Origin: Actinomadura physcomitrii
Lineage (GTDB): Bacteria > Actinomycetota > Actinomycetes > Streptosporangiales > Streptosporangiaceae
Reading direction: 5' to 3'
Assembly: GCF_008923205.2 (NCBI RefSeq)
Contig: NZ_WBMS02000006.1
Location: 228,823 to 276,105, forward strand
DNA length: 47,283 nucleotides
The notes under the pieces: generated by a model
What the model was told of the DNA's origin: nothing
The model's database searches: none
The model's input: the letters and a program-made list of their open reading frames with translations, nothing else
Position numbers and translations under genes: made by a program
Shown here: positions 23,768-32,022 of the stretch, piece by piece
How the letters are laid out: the number at the start of each line of letters is the position of its first letter
Numbering within the stretch: position 1 is the stretch's first letter

Positions 23768-25537
23768 TCAGGCGTCCAACACCTGGATCACCGGCAGCCT
23801 TCCCTGCGTGAACGCCCCGGCCGCCTCCGGTGAAACGGGCTTCCCGGCTTGGGTCAGGTTGGTGAGCTTCACGGGTGCGAACGGCGTGACCAGATACTTT
23901 CCCGGCTCCAGAAGTTCAGGGCCAGGCAGCAGGACCGTCCGTGTTTCGGTCCATCGGCTCGCGTAGGCGCACTCCGACCGGTTGAACGGCTGCGACTCTG
24001 CTGCCCTTTTGTAGTCGGTGGGCAAGTAGACTCCATCCGCCTTCTGCGGAAGTCGATTCCATTTCTCCGGTGGCGCCTTATAGAAGCCGATATAGGATCT
24101 CGCCTTCAAACCGAGTTGAGCGGTGTCCTCGCCGATGGAGAAGTTGTACTCCTTCGTTTTCGGCGGCTTGGCCTTGTCGCCCAGGCATTGACGGCTGCCG
24201 TCGGGCAGGTAATAAGCGGCGCCGACCGTGCGCGCACGGAACCGCACGACCAGCCGCAACCGCGTGCCTGGCTTGGCGCGGGCCGGCCTGACCGAGATTT
24301 TGAAGTCCATGTAGGGAGTCTCGGCGGCGGGCATGTACGGCTGGCCGAGCAGCGCCCCCGGGCGGGTGAAAGCCGCGTGGAGGGCGCCGTGGCTCACCCC
24401 GCCGACTCCCGGCCCCGGCCAGAAGAACCAGGCGGCTGTAGCCGCACCGACTCCAACGGCGGCGATTCCTGTGGCGCCCTTCGCCCCGCCCACCTTGGAA
24501 AGCACGCCCTTGGCAGTGGAGGCGCCGCTCTTGGCCGCGGTGTCCGCAGAGACCGCGGCCTGCATGTATCCCGCTGCGGCGTGACCCGTCACACCGGAGG
24601 CGAGCGCGCCCACGCTTGTGGACGACGCGCCATGAGTGACCAGCGCACCGCCGAGGATGGCCAGCGGGACGGCCGCCCCTACGGTCGCCACTACCGCACC
24701 GAGCGCGACGATCCCTCGCCGCTCCCAGTCGGGCCCGTATTCACGGGCGGCGAGCGCTTCGAGTTCGCTGACGAACTCATGTGCGTTCCAAGCGCGCTCT
24801 GCGGGACTCTTCGCCAGACCGTGCTCGACCAGCGAATGCAGGGCCTCGGGTACCTGGTCCAGGGGGACGGGTGCTGTGGCGTGCTGCGCTCGGAGCGCTT
24901 CCACGGTCGTCCCCTGGAAGGGCTTCTTGCCGGTGACGCATTCCACGAACACGCAGGTCGCCGCGTAAAGGTCCGTCGCCGGAGTGGCGGGCTGACCCTC
25001 CCACTGCTCGGGTGCCATGTAAGCGGGCGTTCCGGCGCGGTCTCCCTGCCCGGTCAGGACGGCGATGCCGAAGTCGATCAGCTTGCTCTGCCCGTTGTCC
25101 TGGACGAGGACGTTCGCCGGCTTGTAGTCGCGGTGGACGACGCCGACCGCATGCGCGGCCGCCAGCCCGAGCAATGAGCCCTTCATCAGTGTGAGCGCGG
25201 CCTCGGGTGCCAGCGGCTCGTCTTGAGCGTCGAGCACATGGCGAAGTGATCGTCCTGGAACCGCTTCGAGGACGATCACGGCTCCCCGCGGCGATTCCAC
25301 GTAGTAGAACAGCCGCGCCACGTGCGGATCGACCACGCGTCTGAGCAGTTCGGCCTCGCTCCGGAAGGTGTCCCGGGCGACGGTGCGGCCGAGCATGCCC
25401 GGAGCCAGGTACTTGATCGCTACTGCGGGGCCGCCCGTCTGGTGGCGCGCGAGGACGACCGCGCCTTGCGCTCCTGAGCCGAGTTCCTTGATCCGGACGT
25501 AGCCGGGTACCTCCCAGCCGGGTGATGCGTCCGTCAC
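23768..25537 (-). CDS. Ser/Thr protein kinase with membrane-associated C-terminal domain
   Basis: A 589-residue kinase with intact motifs: GSGAQGAVVL, Lys42 in AVAIKYL, HRDYKPAN (Asp137), DFG (Asp155) and MAPEQWEG. After the catalytic domain (about 12-270) come hydrophobic, Gly/Ala-rich segments (about 285-380, probably two or three membrane passes). An extracytoplasmic C-terminal domain with conserved Cys residues (QCLGDK, RSECAYA) follows. It starts with a GTG that overlaps the TGA of the secreted protein gene (GTGA), so the three-gene operon is translationally linked. The kinase probably signals about the envelope. Its accompanying secreted protein and lipoprotein may be ligands or sensors, but this is inferred from position only. 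Confidence 0.92.
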   Translation of the reverse strand: MTDASPGWEVPGYVRIKELGSGAQGAVVLARHQTGGPAVAIKYLAPGMLGRTVARDTFRSEAELLRRVVDPHVARLFYYVESPRGAVIVLEAVPGRSLRHVLDAQDEPLAPEAALTLMKGSLLGLAAAHAVGVVHRDYKPANVLVQDNGQSKLIDFGIAVLTGQGDRAGTPAYMAPEQWEGQPATPATDLYAATCVFVECVTGKKPFQGTTVEALRAQHATAPVPLDQVPEALHSLVEHGLAKSPAERAWNAHEFVSELEALAAREYGPDWERRGIVALGAVVATVGAAVPLAILGGALVTHGASSTSVGALASGVTGHAAAGYMQAAVSADTAAKSGASTAKGVLSKVGGAKGATGIAAVGVGAATAAWFFWPGPGVGGVSHGALHAAFTRPGALLGQPYMPAAETPYMDFKISVRPARAKPGTRLRLVVRFRARTVGAAYYLPDGSRQCLGDKAKPPKTKEYNFSIGEDTAQLGLKARSYIGFYKAPPEKWNRLPQKADGVYLPTDYKRAAESQPFNRSECAYASRWTETRTVLLPGPELLEPGKYLVTPFAPVKLTNLTQAGKPVSPEAAGAFTQGRLPVIQVLDA

Positions 25538-26304
25538 TGGCCCGTGGTGGTCTGGATCTCACCGACCACCAGCGGCGTGACCGCGGAGGGCATGGCTTGC
25601 TGCCCGAGGTCGTCGCCCGGCAAGTCGCAGTCCGCGCCCTCGCAGGACCACGTGACGTTCCATCGGATGGTGGCGGTGATCTGGTACGCCCCGCCCGGCT
25701 GTCCGGCGGACGATCGCTTGTAGGTGTAGCCGCAGGCCTTGCCGTCCTGGCTGCCCGCGTTGTCGCAGGTGTGCGTGGCTTCCCCGAGGTCCCAGGTCAC
25801 CGTTGCGGGCTCACCCGTCAGCTGCACCGTCTGAGCGCCCACGGTGATGGGCTCGGTCTTCACGACGTCGAAGCCGTCGACCCACAGGGACGTCCGCAGG
25901 CGTACGAAGGTCTTGCCCTTCGGAGAGGTGTGCACGATGGGGACGGGGAACGCCGCGGCGGCCTGCGCCTGAGCCACGAGGTCGGCCGTGGCCGGCTTCG
26001 CCGGCGCAGGCGGCGCCTGGTTCCCGGGCACCTGGACGAATCCCTCGCCCTGGTTCGGGTTCAGGCCCACCGGATCCGGGGGCGCAACGGGGCCGCTGTC
26101 GCCTCCGCCGGAGTTCCCGCCTGATCCGCCTCCGCCCCCCGGCGAGCCGGGCTGGTGGACGGTCCCGTTGCAGCTGCCGGTGTTCCCGCTGAGGTGGCAG
26201 GGAGCTGCCTGTGCGGGGATGGCCGTGAGAAACGGCGTGACGAGGGCGGCGCCGGTGAGAGCGCCGATCGCCGTGCGGCGGCGGCCGGGGGAGTAGGGAG
26301 ACAT
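25534..26304 (-). CDS. secreted protein of kinase operon, unknown function
   Basis: A 256-residue exported protein. The signal peptide is MSPYSPGRRRTAIGALTGAA with the core LVTPFLTAIPAQA, cleaved near AQA-AP. A Gly/Ser/Pro-rich linker (about 50-85) leads to a beta-rich domain with four Cys in paired spacing (THTCDN, KACGY, WSCEGADCDLP). Proteins of this shape beside kinases in streptomycetes are often labelled ATP/GTP-binding protein; I see no nucleotide-binding motif here and do not use that name. AAGGA lies six bases before the ATG. It overlaps the kinase by four bases and lies 23 bases after the lipoprotein gene. Confidence 0.85.
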   Translation of the reverse strand: MSPYSPGRRRTAIGALTGAALVTPFLTAIPAQAAPCHLSGNTGSCNGTVHQPGSPGGGGGSGGNSGGGDSGPVAPPDPVGLNPNQGEGFVQVPGNQAPPAPAKPATADLVAQAQAAAAFPVPIVHTSPKGKTFVRLRTSLWVDGFDVVKTEPITVGAQTVQLTGEPATVTWDLGEATHTCDNAGSQDGKACGYTYKRSSAGQPGGAYQITATIRWNVTWSCEGADCDLPGDDLGQQAMPSAVTPLVVGEIQTTTGQ

Positions 26305-26327
26305 CACTTGTCCTTCCCTGCGGACCG

Positions 26328-26918
26328 TCAGCATGCGCGGTCCCGGACAGTGGCGGCGACCTTCCAGGCGCCGGAGTCGTACTGGACGGTCGTCCGGTAG
26401 ATGAACGATCCGCCCGGTACTTCGCCTGTTCGCTTGCCCGTCTTGGCCGAGTAGCGGTAGCCCGCGAGGGTGTGGACGCAGTCGATGACGTAGACCTTCG
26501 ATCCGTCCTTCGACTGGGCGTAGACGCGGGGGTTGAGCGTGTTGGCGAACCGCCAGATCTCGCCTTTGGACTTGGTGGACTCGATGTCCTTGGTCAGTTG
26601 GGCGAGGAGGGGGTCCATGGCGACGGCGGGGAGGGCGCTGGGGTCGTTGGTGGCGTAGGCCTGTTTGTACGCGGCCTGGTAGGCGCGGTAGCGGTCGATG
26701 ACCGTCTTGTAGAGCTGCGCGGTCGGCACGGCGGACGGGGCGGGCGCGGTGGTGGCGGGGCCGGGGCCGGCGGTGTCGAAGGTGCCTTCGGGCTTGAGGG
26801 CGCCGGACGACGGGTGGGACGAGCCGCAGCCCGCGAGGAGGGCGAGGGGGACGGCGGCGAGGGGGAGCGCGGCGCGGCGGAGCCATGGCGGGGAGGAAGG
26901 TACCAACCGGGCGCGCAT
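26328..26918 (-). CDS. putative lipoprotein of kinase operon
   Basis: A 196-residue protein with a lipoprotein signal: basic start, hydrophobic stretch and lipobox LLAGC, giving a lipidated Cys31. The mature part begins with a Thr/Pro/Ala spacer. It then has a compact domain (VIDRYRAYQAAYKQAYATND...VYVIDCVHTLAGYRYSAKTGKRTGEV...YDSGAWKVAATVRDRAC) resembling NTF2-like or SnoaL-like exported modules; that resemblance is weak. ATG 26918 is favoured over 26924, because AGGG sits six bases before it. It is first in the operon with the secreted protein and the kinase. Confidence 0.85.
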   Translation of the reverse strand: MRARLVPSSPPWLRRAALPLAAVPLALLAGCGSSHPSSGALKPEGTFDTAGPGPATTAPAPSAVPTAQLYKTVIDRYRAYQAAYKQAYATNDPSALPAVAMDPLLAQLTKDIESTKSKGEIWRFANTLNPRVYAQSKDGSKVYVIDCVHTLAGYRYSAKTGKRTGEVPGGSFIYRTTVQYDSGAWKVAATVRDRAC

Positions 26919-27071
26919 CGCCATCCCTGAGCGGCAGCCGACAACGGGGCGGAATACGCGCGAAAGCTTACAGAGATGGGTGTGGCGAGAAAAGGGATTC
27001 GTTGCGGACGGTTGACCTCGATCTTGGTCGAGGTTGCAGGCTGGTGGGACGAACCGAGAACGGAGGGTGCC

Positions 27072-28025
27072 GTGCGCGCGGTGTGGTTGAGGGAGTTCGG
27101 TGGTCCGGAGGTGCTGGTGCCGGGGGAGGCACCGGATCCGGTGCCGGGCGACGGGCAGGTGCTCGTCGCGGTGGAGTACGCGAATATCACCTTCGTGGAG
27201 ACCCAGATGCGGGCGGGGACGGGGCCGCAGCCGTTCGCGCCAAGGCTCCCGATGATTCCCGGGAACGGGGTCGGCGGGACGGTGGCGGCGGTGGGGCCGG
27301 GTACCGATCCGGGGCTGGTCGGGCGGCGGGTCGTGAGCAGCCTGAACGGCAGCGGCGGTTACGCGGAGCTGGCGGTGGTGGACGCGCAGGGCCTGCTGGA
27401 GGTGCCGGACGCTTTGGGCTTGGACGAGGCGGTCGCGCTGCTGGCGGACGGGCGGACGGCGACGCTGATGGTGCGGGCGGCGCGTCCGGTGAAGGGGGAG
27501 CGGGTGCTGGTGGAGGCGGCGGCGGGCGGGGTCGGGACGCTGCTCGTCCAGCTCGCGAAGGCGGAGGGCGCGGTGGTGGTCGCGGCGGCGGGCGGGCCGC
27601 ACAAGACGGAGACGGCGCTGCGGCTCGGTGCGGACGAGGCGGTCGACTACCGGGAGCCGGGCTGGAGCGCGCGGACGGGCCCGGTGGACGTGGTGTTCGA
27701 CGGGGTCGGCGGGGACGTGGCGCGGGAGGCGTTCACGCTGCTCCGGGCGGGTGGCCGGATGGTCGCCTTCGGGTTGGCGAGCGGCGAGCCGGCCGACGTC
27801 CCGCAGGAGGCGGCGGAGGCGCGGCGGGTCGCGCTGATCCGGCCGAAGCCGTCGAAGGAGGACCTCCGGGACGCGGCGGAGAGCGCGCTGCGGGAGGCGG
27901 CGGCCGGACGGCTGCGTCCGGTGATCGGGCAGCGGTTCCCGCTGGTGAACGCGGCGGACGCGCATGCCGCGATCCAGTCGCGGGCGACCACGGGCAAGAC
28001 GCTGCTGGAGGTCACCGCACCTTAG
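27072..28025 (+). CDS. zinc-independent quinone oxidoreductase-like MDR protein
   Basis: A 317-residue NADPH-dependent oxidoreductase of the medium-chain dehydrogenase/reductase superfamily, quinone reductase branch. It begins MRAVWLREFGGPEVL and contains an N-terminal GroES-like domain with IPGNGVGGTVAAVG. The Rossmann motif is AAAGGVGTLLVQLAK, with GADEAVDY and VDVVFDGVGGDVAREA following. The catalytic zinc Cys and His ligands of alcohol dehydrogenases are missing. Start GTG 27072 has GGAGG five bases upstream. Its 3' end overlaps the convergent hydrolase gene by 14 bases. Substrate unknown. Confidence 0.92.
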   Translation: MRAVWLREFGGPEVLVPGEAPDPVPGDGQVLVAVEYANITFVETQMRAGTGPQPFAPRLPMIPGNGVGGTVAAVGPGTDPGLVGRRVVSSLNGSGGYAELAVVDAQGLLEVPDALGLDEAVALLADGRTATLMVRAARPVKGERVLVEAAAGGVGTLLVQLAKAEGAVVVAAAGGPHKTETALRLGADEAVDYREPGWSARTGPVDVVFDGVGGDVAREAFTLLRAGGRMVAFGLASGEPADVPQEAAEARRVALIRPKPSKEDLRDAAESALREAAAGRLRPVIGQRFPLVNAADAHAAIQSRATTGKTLLEVTAP

Positions 28026-29190
28026 CGAGGAAGGCCCGGAGCGCGGTCTCGTAGGCGGACGGGTCGACGTTCCACGCCTCGGTGTGGTCGCCCTGCGCGG
28101 TGATGTGGGTGACCATGCCGGGCGGGGCCGTTCGGGCGAAGGTGAAGGCGGGGCCGTTGGCGACGGTGGCGTCGTCGGCGGTGGTGAACAGCAGGGTCGG
28201 GGTCCGCAGCTTGGGGGCGTAGGGGCGCTGGTCGTAGTCCTCGAGGTCGATGCCGATGCGCCGCTCGAGGACGGTCTTGGCGAGGCCGGTGACGAACGGC
28301 GGCAGGTGGCGGGCGTCGCCCTGCTTGTCGAGGGTGGCGTTCCAGTCCATGACGGGGGAGTCGAGGACGACGCCGCGGACGAACGACGGGTCGTGCCGCA
28401 GCGTCGTCATCACCATCGCGCCGCCCATCGACCATCCGTACAGGACGACGCCGGTGGCGCCGTTCGCGCGCGCGTACGAGACGGCGGACGCGACGTCGTG
28501 CCATTCGGTGTCGCCGAGGTGGTTCCGGTGGTCGCGGGACTTGAGCGCGCCGACGTCGTTGCGGTAGGCGATCGACAGCATGGGCAGGCCGAGGCCGTGG
28601 ACGGTCCGCATGGCGCGGAACGTCTCGGCCTTGTCGGCGTTGCGGCCGTGCACGGCGATGACCCAGGTGCTCTTGGGGGACGATCCGGGCAGCAGCCATG
28701 CGGGCATGGCGCCGAGCTCGGACGGATAGGTGACGTCCTGGAAATCGAGCCCGAGCGCCGAGCGCGGGTCGCCGGAGTAGACCCAGTGGTCGATGCCGGC
28801 GGCGGCGCCCTTGGTGAGCGTCCCGTGGGAGACCGACAGCACCTTCCGGACGACGTGGTCGTCGCCGCCGCCGACGACGGGGCCGAGCAGGGCGCGTCCG
28901 CCGTGCTCCCAGACGAGCGCCCACGTGCCGGGGCGCTCCGTCTCGGGTTCGCGGGGGAGGGTGACGGTGCCGCCGGCCGCGTCCTCGATGGTGAACGGGT
29001 ACTCGGCGGAGTGGTCGACCTCGGTGGCGACGCCGGCGAAGTACCAGCCGACGCCGCCGACCGCCGCGCACAGCAGCACGGCGATGGCGGCGATCGTCGC
29101 CATCAGGGCGCGGGCACGGCGGCGGCGCCGCGCATCGGCCGGCCGGCCGGGCGGCGCGGGGACCGCTGATTCGGGGGCATCGGTGGACAC
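28012..29190 (-). CDS. membrane-anchored alpha/beta hydrolase
   Basis: A 392-residue protein with a basic N-terminus (ARRRRRAR), one membrane helix (ALMATIAAIAVLLCAAVGGVGWYFAG region, about 28-53) and an extracytoplasmic hydrolase domain. The nucleophile elbow is GWSMGGA, with Asp in FTTADDATV and His in QGDHTEAWN at the right distances. VIAVHGRN before it is the oxyanion region. It looks like BAAT/DPP-type or DUF1749-like hydrolases. The substrate is unknown. The GTG start at 29190 has no clear ribosome binding site. The tail overlaps the convergent oxidoreductase by 14 bases, so both transcripts may interfere. Confidence 0.9.
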   Translation of the reverse strand: MSTDAPESAVPAPPGRPADARRRRRARALMATIAAIAVLLCAAVGGVGWYFAGVATEVDHSAEYPFTIEDAAGGTVTLPREPETERPGTWALVWEHGGRALLGPVVGGGDDHVVRKVLSVSHGTLTKGAAAGIDHWVYSGDPRSALGLDFQDVTYPSELGAMPAWLLPGSSPKSTWVIAVHGRNADKAETFRAMRTVHGLGLPMLSIAYRNDVGALKSRDHRNHLGDTEWHDVASAVSYARANGATGVVLYGWSMGGAMVMTTLRHDPSFVRGVVLDSPVMDWNATLDKQGDARHLPPFVTGLAKTVLERRIGIDLEDYDQRPYAPKLRTPTLLFTTADDATVANGPAFTFARTAPPGMVTHITAQGDHTEAWNVDPSAYETALRAFLAKVR

Positions 29191-29345
29191 GACATGGACG
29201 TTAGCCCACGTCCCGGTGGGCTCCGGGCGCCTCGACGGCCATGCCCCCGAGCGTCGGCGACCGCCGGGTCACGCCGCAATGGACCGATCCGTGCGGTTAA
29301 CCTGCCGCTCAGGTTCCATCGGGATCACATGGGGGGGACGCGCGG

Positions 29346-31250
29346 GTGACGGGGCAGAGCGAGCGGATCGCGGAGATCGAGGAGCGGATCGTCCGGTTCG
29401 CGCGGCAGACCGCGCCGCCGAACTGGCGCCGCATCGACCTGCGGTGCGCGGCGACCGTGGTGGCGAGCGACGTGACGCTGACGATGCTGACCGGCGAGAA
29501 CGCGGTGGTGCCCGCCGAGATCGTCCCGGACGAGCTGTCGGCGCTGCTGATGGACCTGCGGCGCGCGCACTACCTGTCGGAGCAGGGCACCTGGTTCTCG
29601 ATGCTGGCGATCGTCGAGCCCGCCGCGTCGCTGTTCCTCTACAACGACGAGTTCGACCCCGAGTGGGACCCGCCCGCGCCCGTGGAGGCGTGGCGCCGCG
29701 ACCAGATCGTGATGCCCCGGGACGGGGCGAACGTGCCGGGCTGGCTGCGCGACCGGATGGACGGCCGGGAGCCGTCGGAGCCGACCGGGCCGCCCGCGCC
29801 GTCCCCGCTGGACCCGGTCGAGCAGACGGAGTTGCTGACCGGGCCGTTCACGGTGCTGGTCGCCGATCACGCGCCGCCGTTCTGGGAGCGGATCTCGGGC
29901 CACTACCAGGCGGTCGGCGGGCATGTGGAGTTCCCGCCGATGGCGCTGCGGAAGGCGGACGGCTCGACCGCGTCCTGGGCGCCGCCCGCCGCCGCGGCCG
30001 GGCTGCTGGACCGGCTGCGGGCCGGGACGCACGCGTCCCAGGGCTCCACCTGGTCCCGGATCGACGTCGAGGTCGTGTACGGTGACGGCGCCGTGCGGTG
30101 CCGCGCGCGCTTCACCCATGACGAGGAGCCGCGCTGGGAGTCCGAGCCGTCCGCGGACGACGTCCGGCGCGAGCTGGAGCGGCTCCCGCGCCGCGACGTC
30201 CCGGAGTGGATGGCGCGCCGCCTCGGCCCGGCGCCCGTCGCGCCGCCCCCGCCCACCCGCTTCGAGAGCCCCGTGCGGAAGGCGCGGGTGTTCGACCGGG
30301 CCGGGACGGACGGCGGCCCGCCCGAGGTGTCGCGCCCGCCCGTCCCGCCGGACGAGACCGAGCGGGTCGTCCGGTACCTGGAGGACGCGCCGACCGTCAT
30401 GGCGGCCCGGTCCAGCGCCCCCGACCTGCTCGACCCGTCGCGCGGCGAGCGCGTCCCGCTGACCTTCCACACCGACGGCGCGTGGGTGTGGTCCGGCGCG
30501 GTCGGCTACTACCTGCGCGAGCACGGCGTCCCGCCGGAGCCGGACCTCGTCGCGCACATCCGCGCGCGCCGGTTCGCGGTCCCGGCCGTCGGCGACGACG
30601 CGATGGACGCCGCGAGCGCCGCCGCGATGGGACGCACCGCGCCGCGCGGCGTCCGGACGGAACCGGAGCCGGAGCAGTGGCTCGCGCTCCTGCAGAACCG
30701 CCTGGACGCCTTGCAGGTCGACCGCGCGCACTACCGGCTCCGCGGGGAGGAGGACGGCGCGTGGTGCCTCGTCCGGGAGAAGGCGGGCTGGACGGTCTTC
30801 CGCCTCGTCGACGGCGCGCGGACCCGGCAGGCGGCCTTCGCCGAAGGGGAGCAGGCCGCCGCGTACCTGCTCGGCAGCCTGCTCATGGCGGTGCCCCAGC
30901 AGCAGACCATGGAGATCCCGAAGATCCAGCCGCTGAAGGGGGAGCCGCCGCTCTCTCTCTTGCGGGACCGCCAGATCACCGAGCTTCCCGCAGGAACCGA
31001 GGTGGACCGCTACGGCGGCCACGGCGGGAACACCGCCTACGCCGCGCGCACACCGTTCGCGCAACGTTCGCTTCCCGCCGACTGGCAGCAACGCGAGTAC
31101 CACGTGTACCGGCTACTGCGCCCTATGCAGGTCCTCACCGGTACGGCGGTGCCGTGGTTCGAGCAGCCCGGCGGCGGCACGGCGTACGTGTTCGAACGCT
31201 CGATCGCCTATCTCCTGGCCGACGGCACCCTCCTGGAGGTGCACGACTGA
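29346..31250 (+). CDS. TNT-domain toxin-like protein with two YezG-like (DUF600) domains
   Basis: A 634-residue protein in three parts. Residues about 1-140 resemble the YezG/DUF600 immunity fold, with FLYNDEFDPEWDPP and RDGANVPGWLRDRM near the end. A second, more divergent copy follows (about 165-300: HAPPFWERISGHYQAVGGHVEF to RRDVPEWMARRL). After a Pro-rich linker and an alpha/beta region, the last ~80 residues form a tuberculosis-necrotizing-toxin type NAD glycohydrolase domain: DRYGGHGGNTAYAARTPFAQ, RSLP, YHVYRLL, then PWFEQPGGGTAYVFERSIAYLL. There is no signal peptide or WXG domain, so export is not obvious. Start GTG 29346 follows a G-rich Shine-Dalgarno about eight bases away. No separate immunity gene is adjacent. 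Confidence 0.87.
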   Translation: MTGQSERIAEIEERIVRFARQTAPPNWRRIDLRCAATVVASDVTLTMLTGENAVVPAEIVPDELSALLMDLRRAHYLSEQGTWFSMLAIVEPAASLFLYNDEFDPEWDPPAPVEAWRRDQIVMPRDGANVPGWLRDRMDGREPSEPTGPPAPSPLDPVEQTELLTGPFTVLVADHAPPFWERISGHYQAVGGHVEFPPMALRKADGSTASWAPPAAAAGLLDRLRAGTHASQGSTWSRIDVEVVYGDGAVRCRARFTHDEEPRWESEPSADDVRRELERLPRRDVPEWMARRLGPAPVAPPPPTRFESPVRKARVFDRAGTDGGPPEVSRPPVPPDETERVVRYLEDAPTVMAARSSAPDLLDPSRGERVPLTFHTDGAWVWSGAVGYYLREHGVPPEPDLVAHIRARRFAVPAVGDDAMDAASAAAMGRTAPRGVRTEPEPEQWLALLQNRLDALQVDRAHYRLRGEEDGAWCLVREKAGWTVFRLVDGARTRQAAFAEGEQAAAYLLGSLLMAVPQQQTMEIPKIQPLKGEPPLSLLRDRQITELPAGTEVDRYGGHGGNTAYAARTPFAQRSLPADWQQREYHVYRLLRPMQVLTGTAVPWFEQPGGGTAYVFERSIAYLLADGTLLEVHD

Positions 31251-31260
31251 GCCCTGGCGC

Positions 31261-31956
31261 TCAGGAGGCGCCGATGGCGGCGACCAGGCCCAGGGCCAGC
31301 GTCAGGTCGAGGTGGATGAACGTCTCCAGCTTCGCGCCCGGCGGGACGTCCGGGTCCGCGGCGATCTCGTCCAGGACGGCGAGGGCGGCCGGGCTGTCCA
31401 GGTCGTCGCCGAGCGCCGCCTCGGCCCTGCGGGCGTGGTCGCGGTCCATCGGGCGGCCAGGGGAGCGCGCCCACCCGGCGACCAGGCTCCGCCATGCGTC
31501 CAGCCGCGCGGCGGCGGTCATCAGCCGGGACGCCGTCAGCTCGAGCGGGTCGCGGTAGCGGACCTCCAGCATCGCCAGCCGCGCCGCGAGCGGGTCCATG
31601 CCCGCGTCGGCCAGGACCGGGTGCCAGTCGCCGCTCTCCGGCGGGACGAGCACGCAGGGCGCGCCGGCGTCGACGTTGGTCGACGAGGCGATGTAGAGGT
31701 CGGCGTCCGGTGGCGGCGCGTCCCAGCCGAGGAGCTCGAACGGCGCGATGTTGTAGTCCGTCCAGTCGCCGTCGCGGACGGACAGGTCCGGCGAGCACGC
31801 CACCGGGACCTCGCGCCCGGCGCGCTCGCCGATCCGCCGCAGCAGGTCGGCGACCACGAGCGCGCGGTGCCCGGCCCCTTCGAGGACCTGGACGCGCAGG
31901 ACCCGCCCGGACGGCAGATCCTCGGCCTGCCCGGTGCGATGGTCGTAGATCCGCAT
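31261..31956 (-). CDS. MshC/cysteinyl-tRNA synthetase-like protein lacking catalytic motifs
   Basis: A 231-residue protein. It opens MRIYDHRTGQAEDLP like the first strand of CysRS or MshC (LRLYDSADRQV). It has GAGHRALVVADLLRRI where those enzymes carry HLGHA...FDLVHR. It ends with the helical domain MDPLAARLAMLEVRYRDP, SRLMTAAARLDAWRSL and ALGDDLDSPAALAVLDEIA, which matches the MshC C-terminus. The HIGH motif is altered, the KMSKS loop and most of the zinc site region are absent, and the length is about half of MshC. It is unlikely to ligate cysteine. It could bind Cys, a tRNA or GlcN-inositol, or be an antagonist. Start ATG 31956 follows a G run. Its end lies 10 bases from the convergent TNT gene. 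Confidence 0.72.
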   Translation of the reverse strand: MRIYDHRTGQAEDLPSGRVLRVQVLEGAGHRALVVADLLRRIGERAGREVPVACSPDLSVRDGDWTDYNIAPFELLGWDAPPPDADLYIASSTNVDAGAPCVLVPPESGDWHPVLADAGMDPLAARLAMLEVRYRDPLELTASRLMTAAARLDAWRSLVAGWARSPGRPMDRDHARRAEAALGDDLDSPAALAVLDEIAADPDVPPGAKLETFIHLDLTLALGLVAAIGAS

Positions 31957-32022
31957 GCCCCCAACCCTAAGCAACCCGCGCGAACCGCCCCGCTTCCGGC
32001 CCCCGGCCGGGCGGGCGGCCCG

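Noticed and set aside
29346..31956. The MshC-like gene as the immunity partner of the TNT protein
   Set aside because: It is on the opposite strand, has its own start region, and resembles an aminoacyl ligase relative and not a known TNT immunity factor. Only proximity speaks for it.
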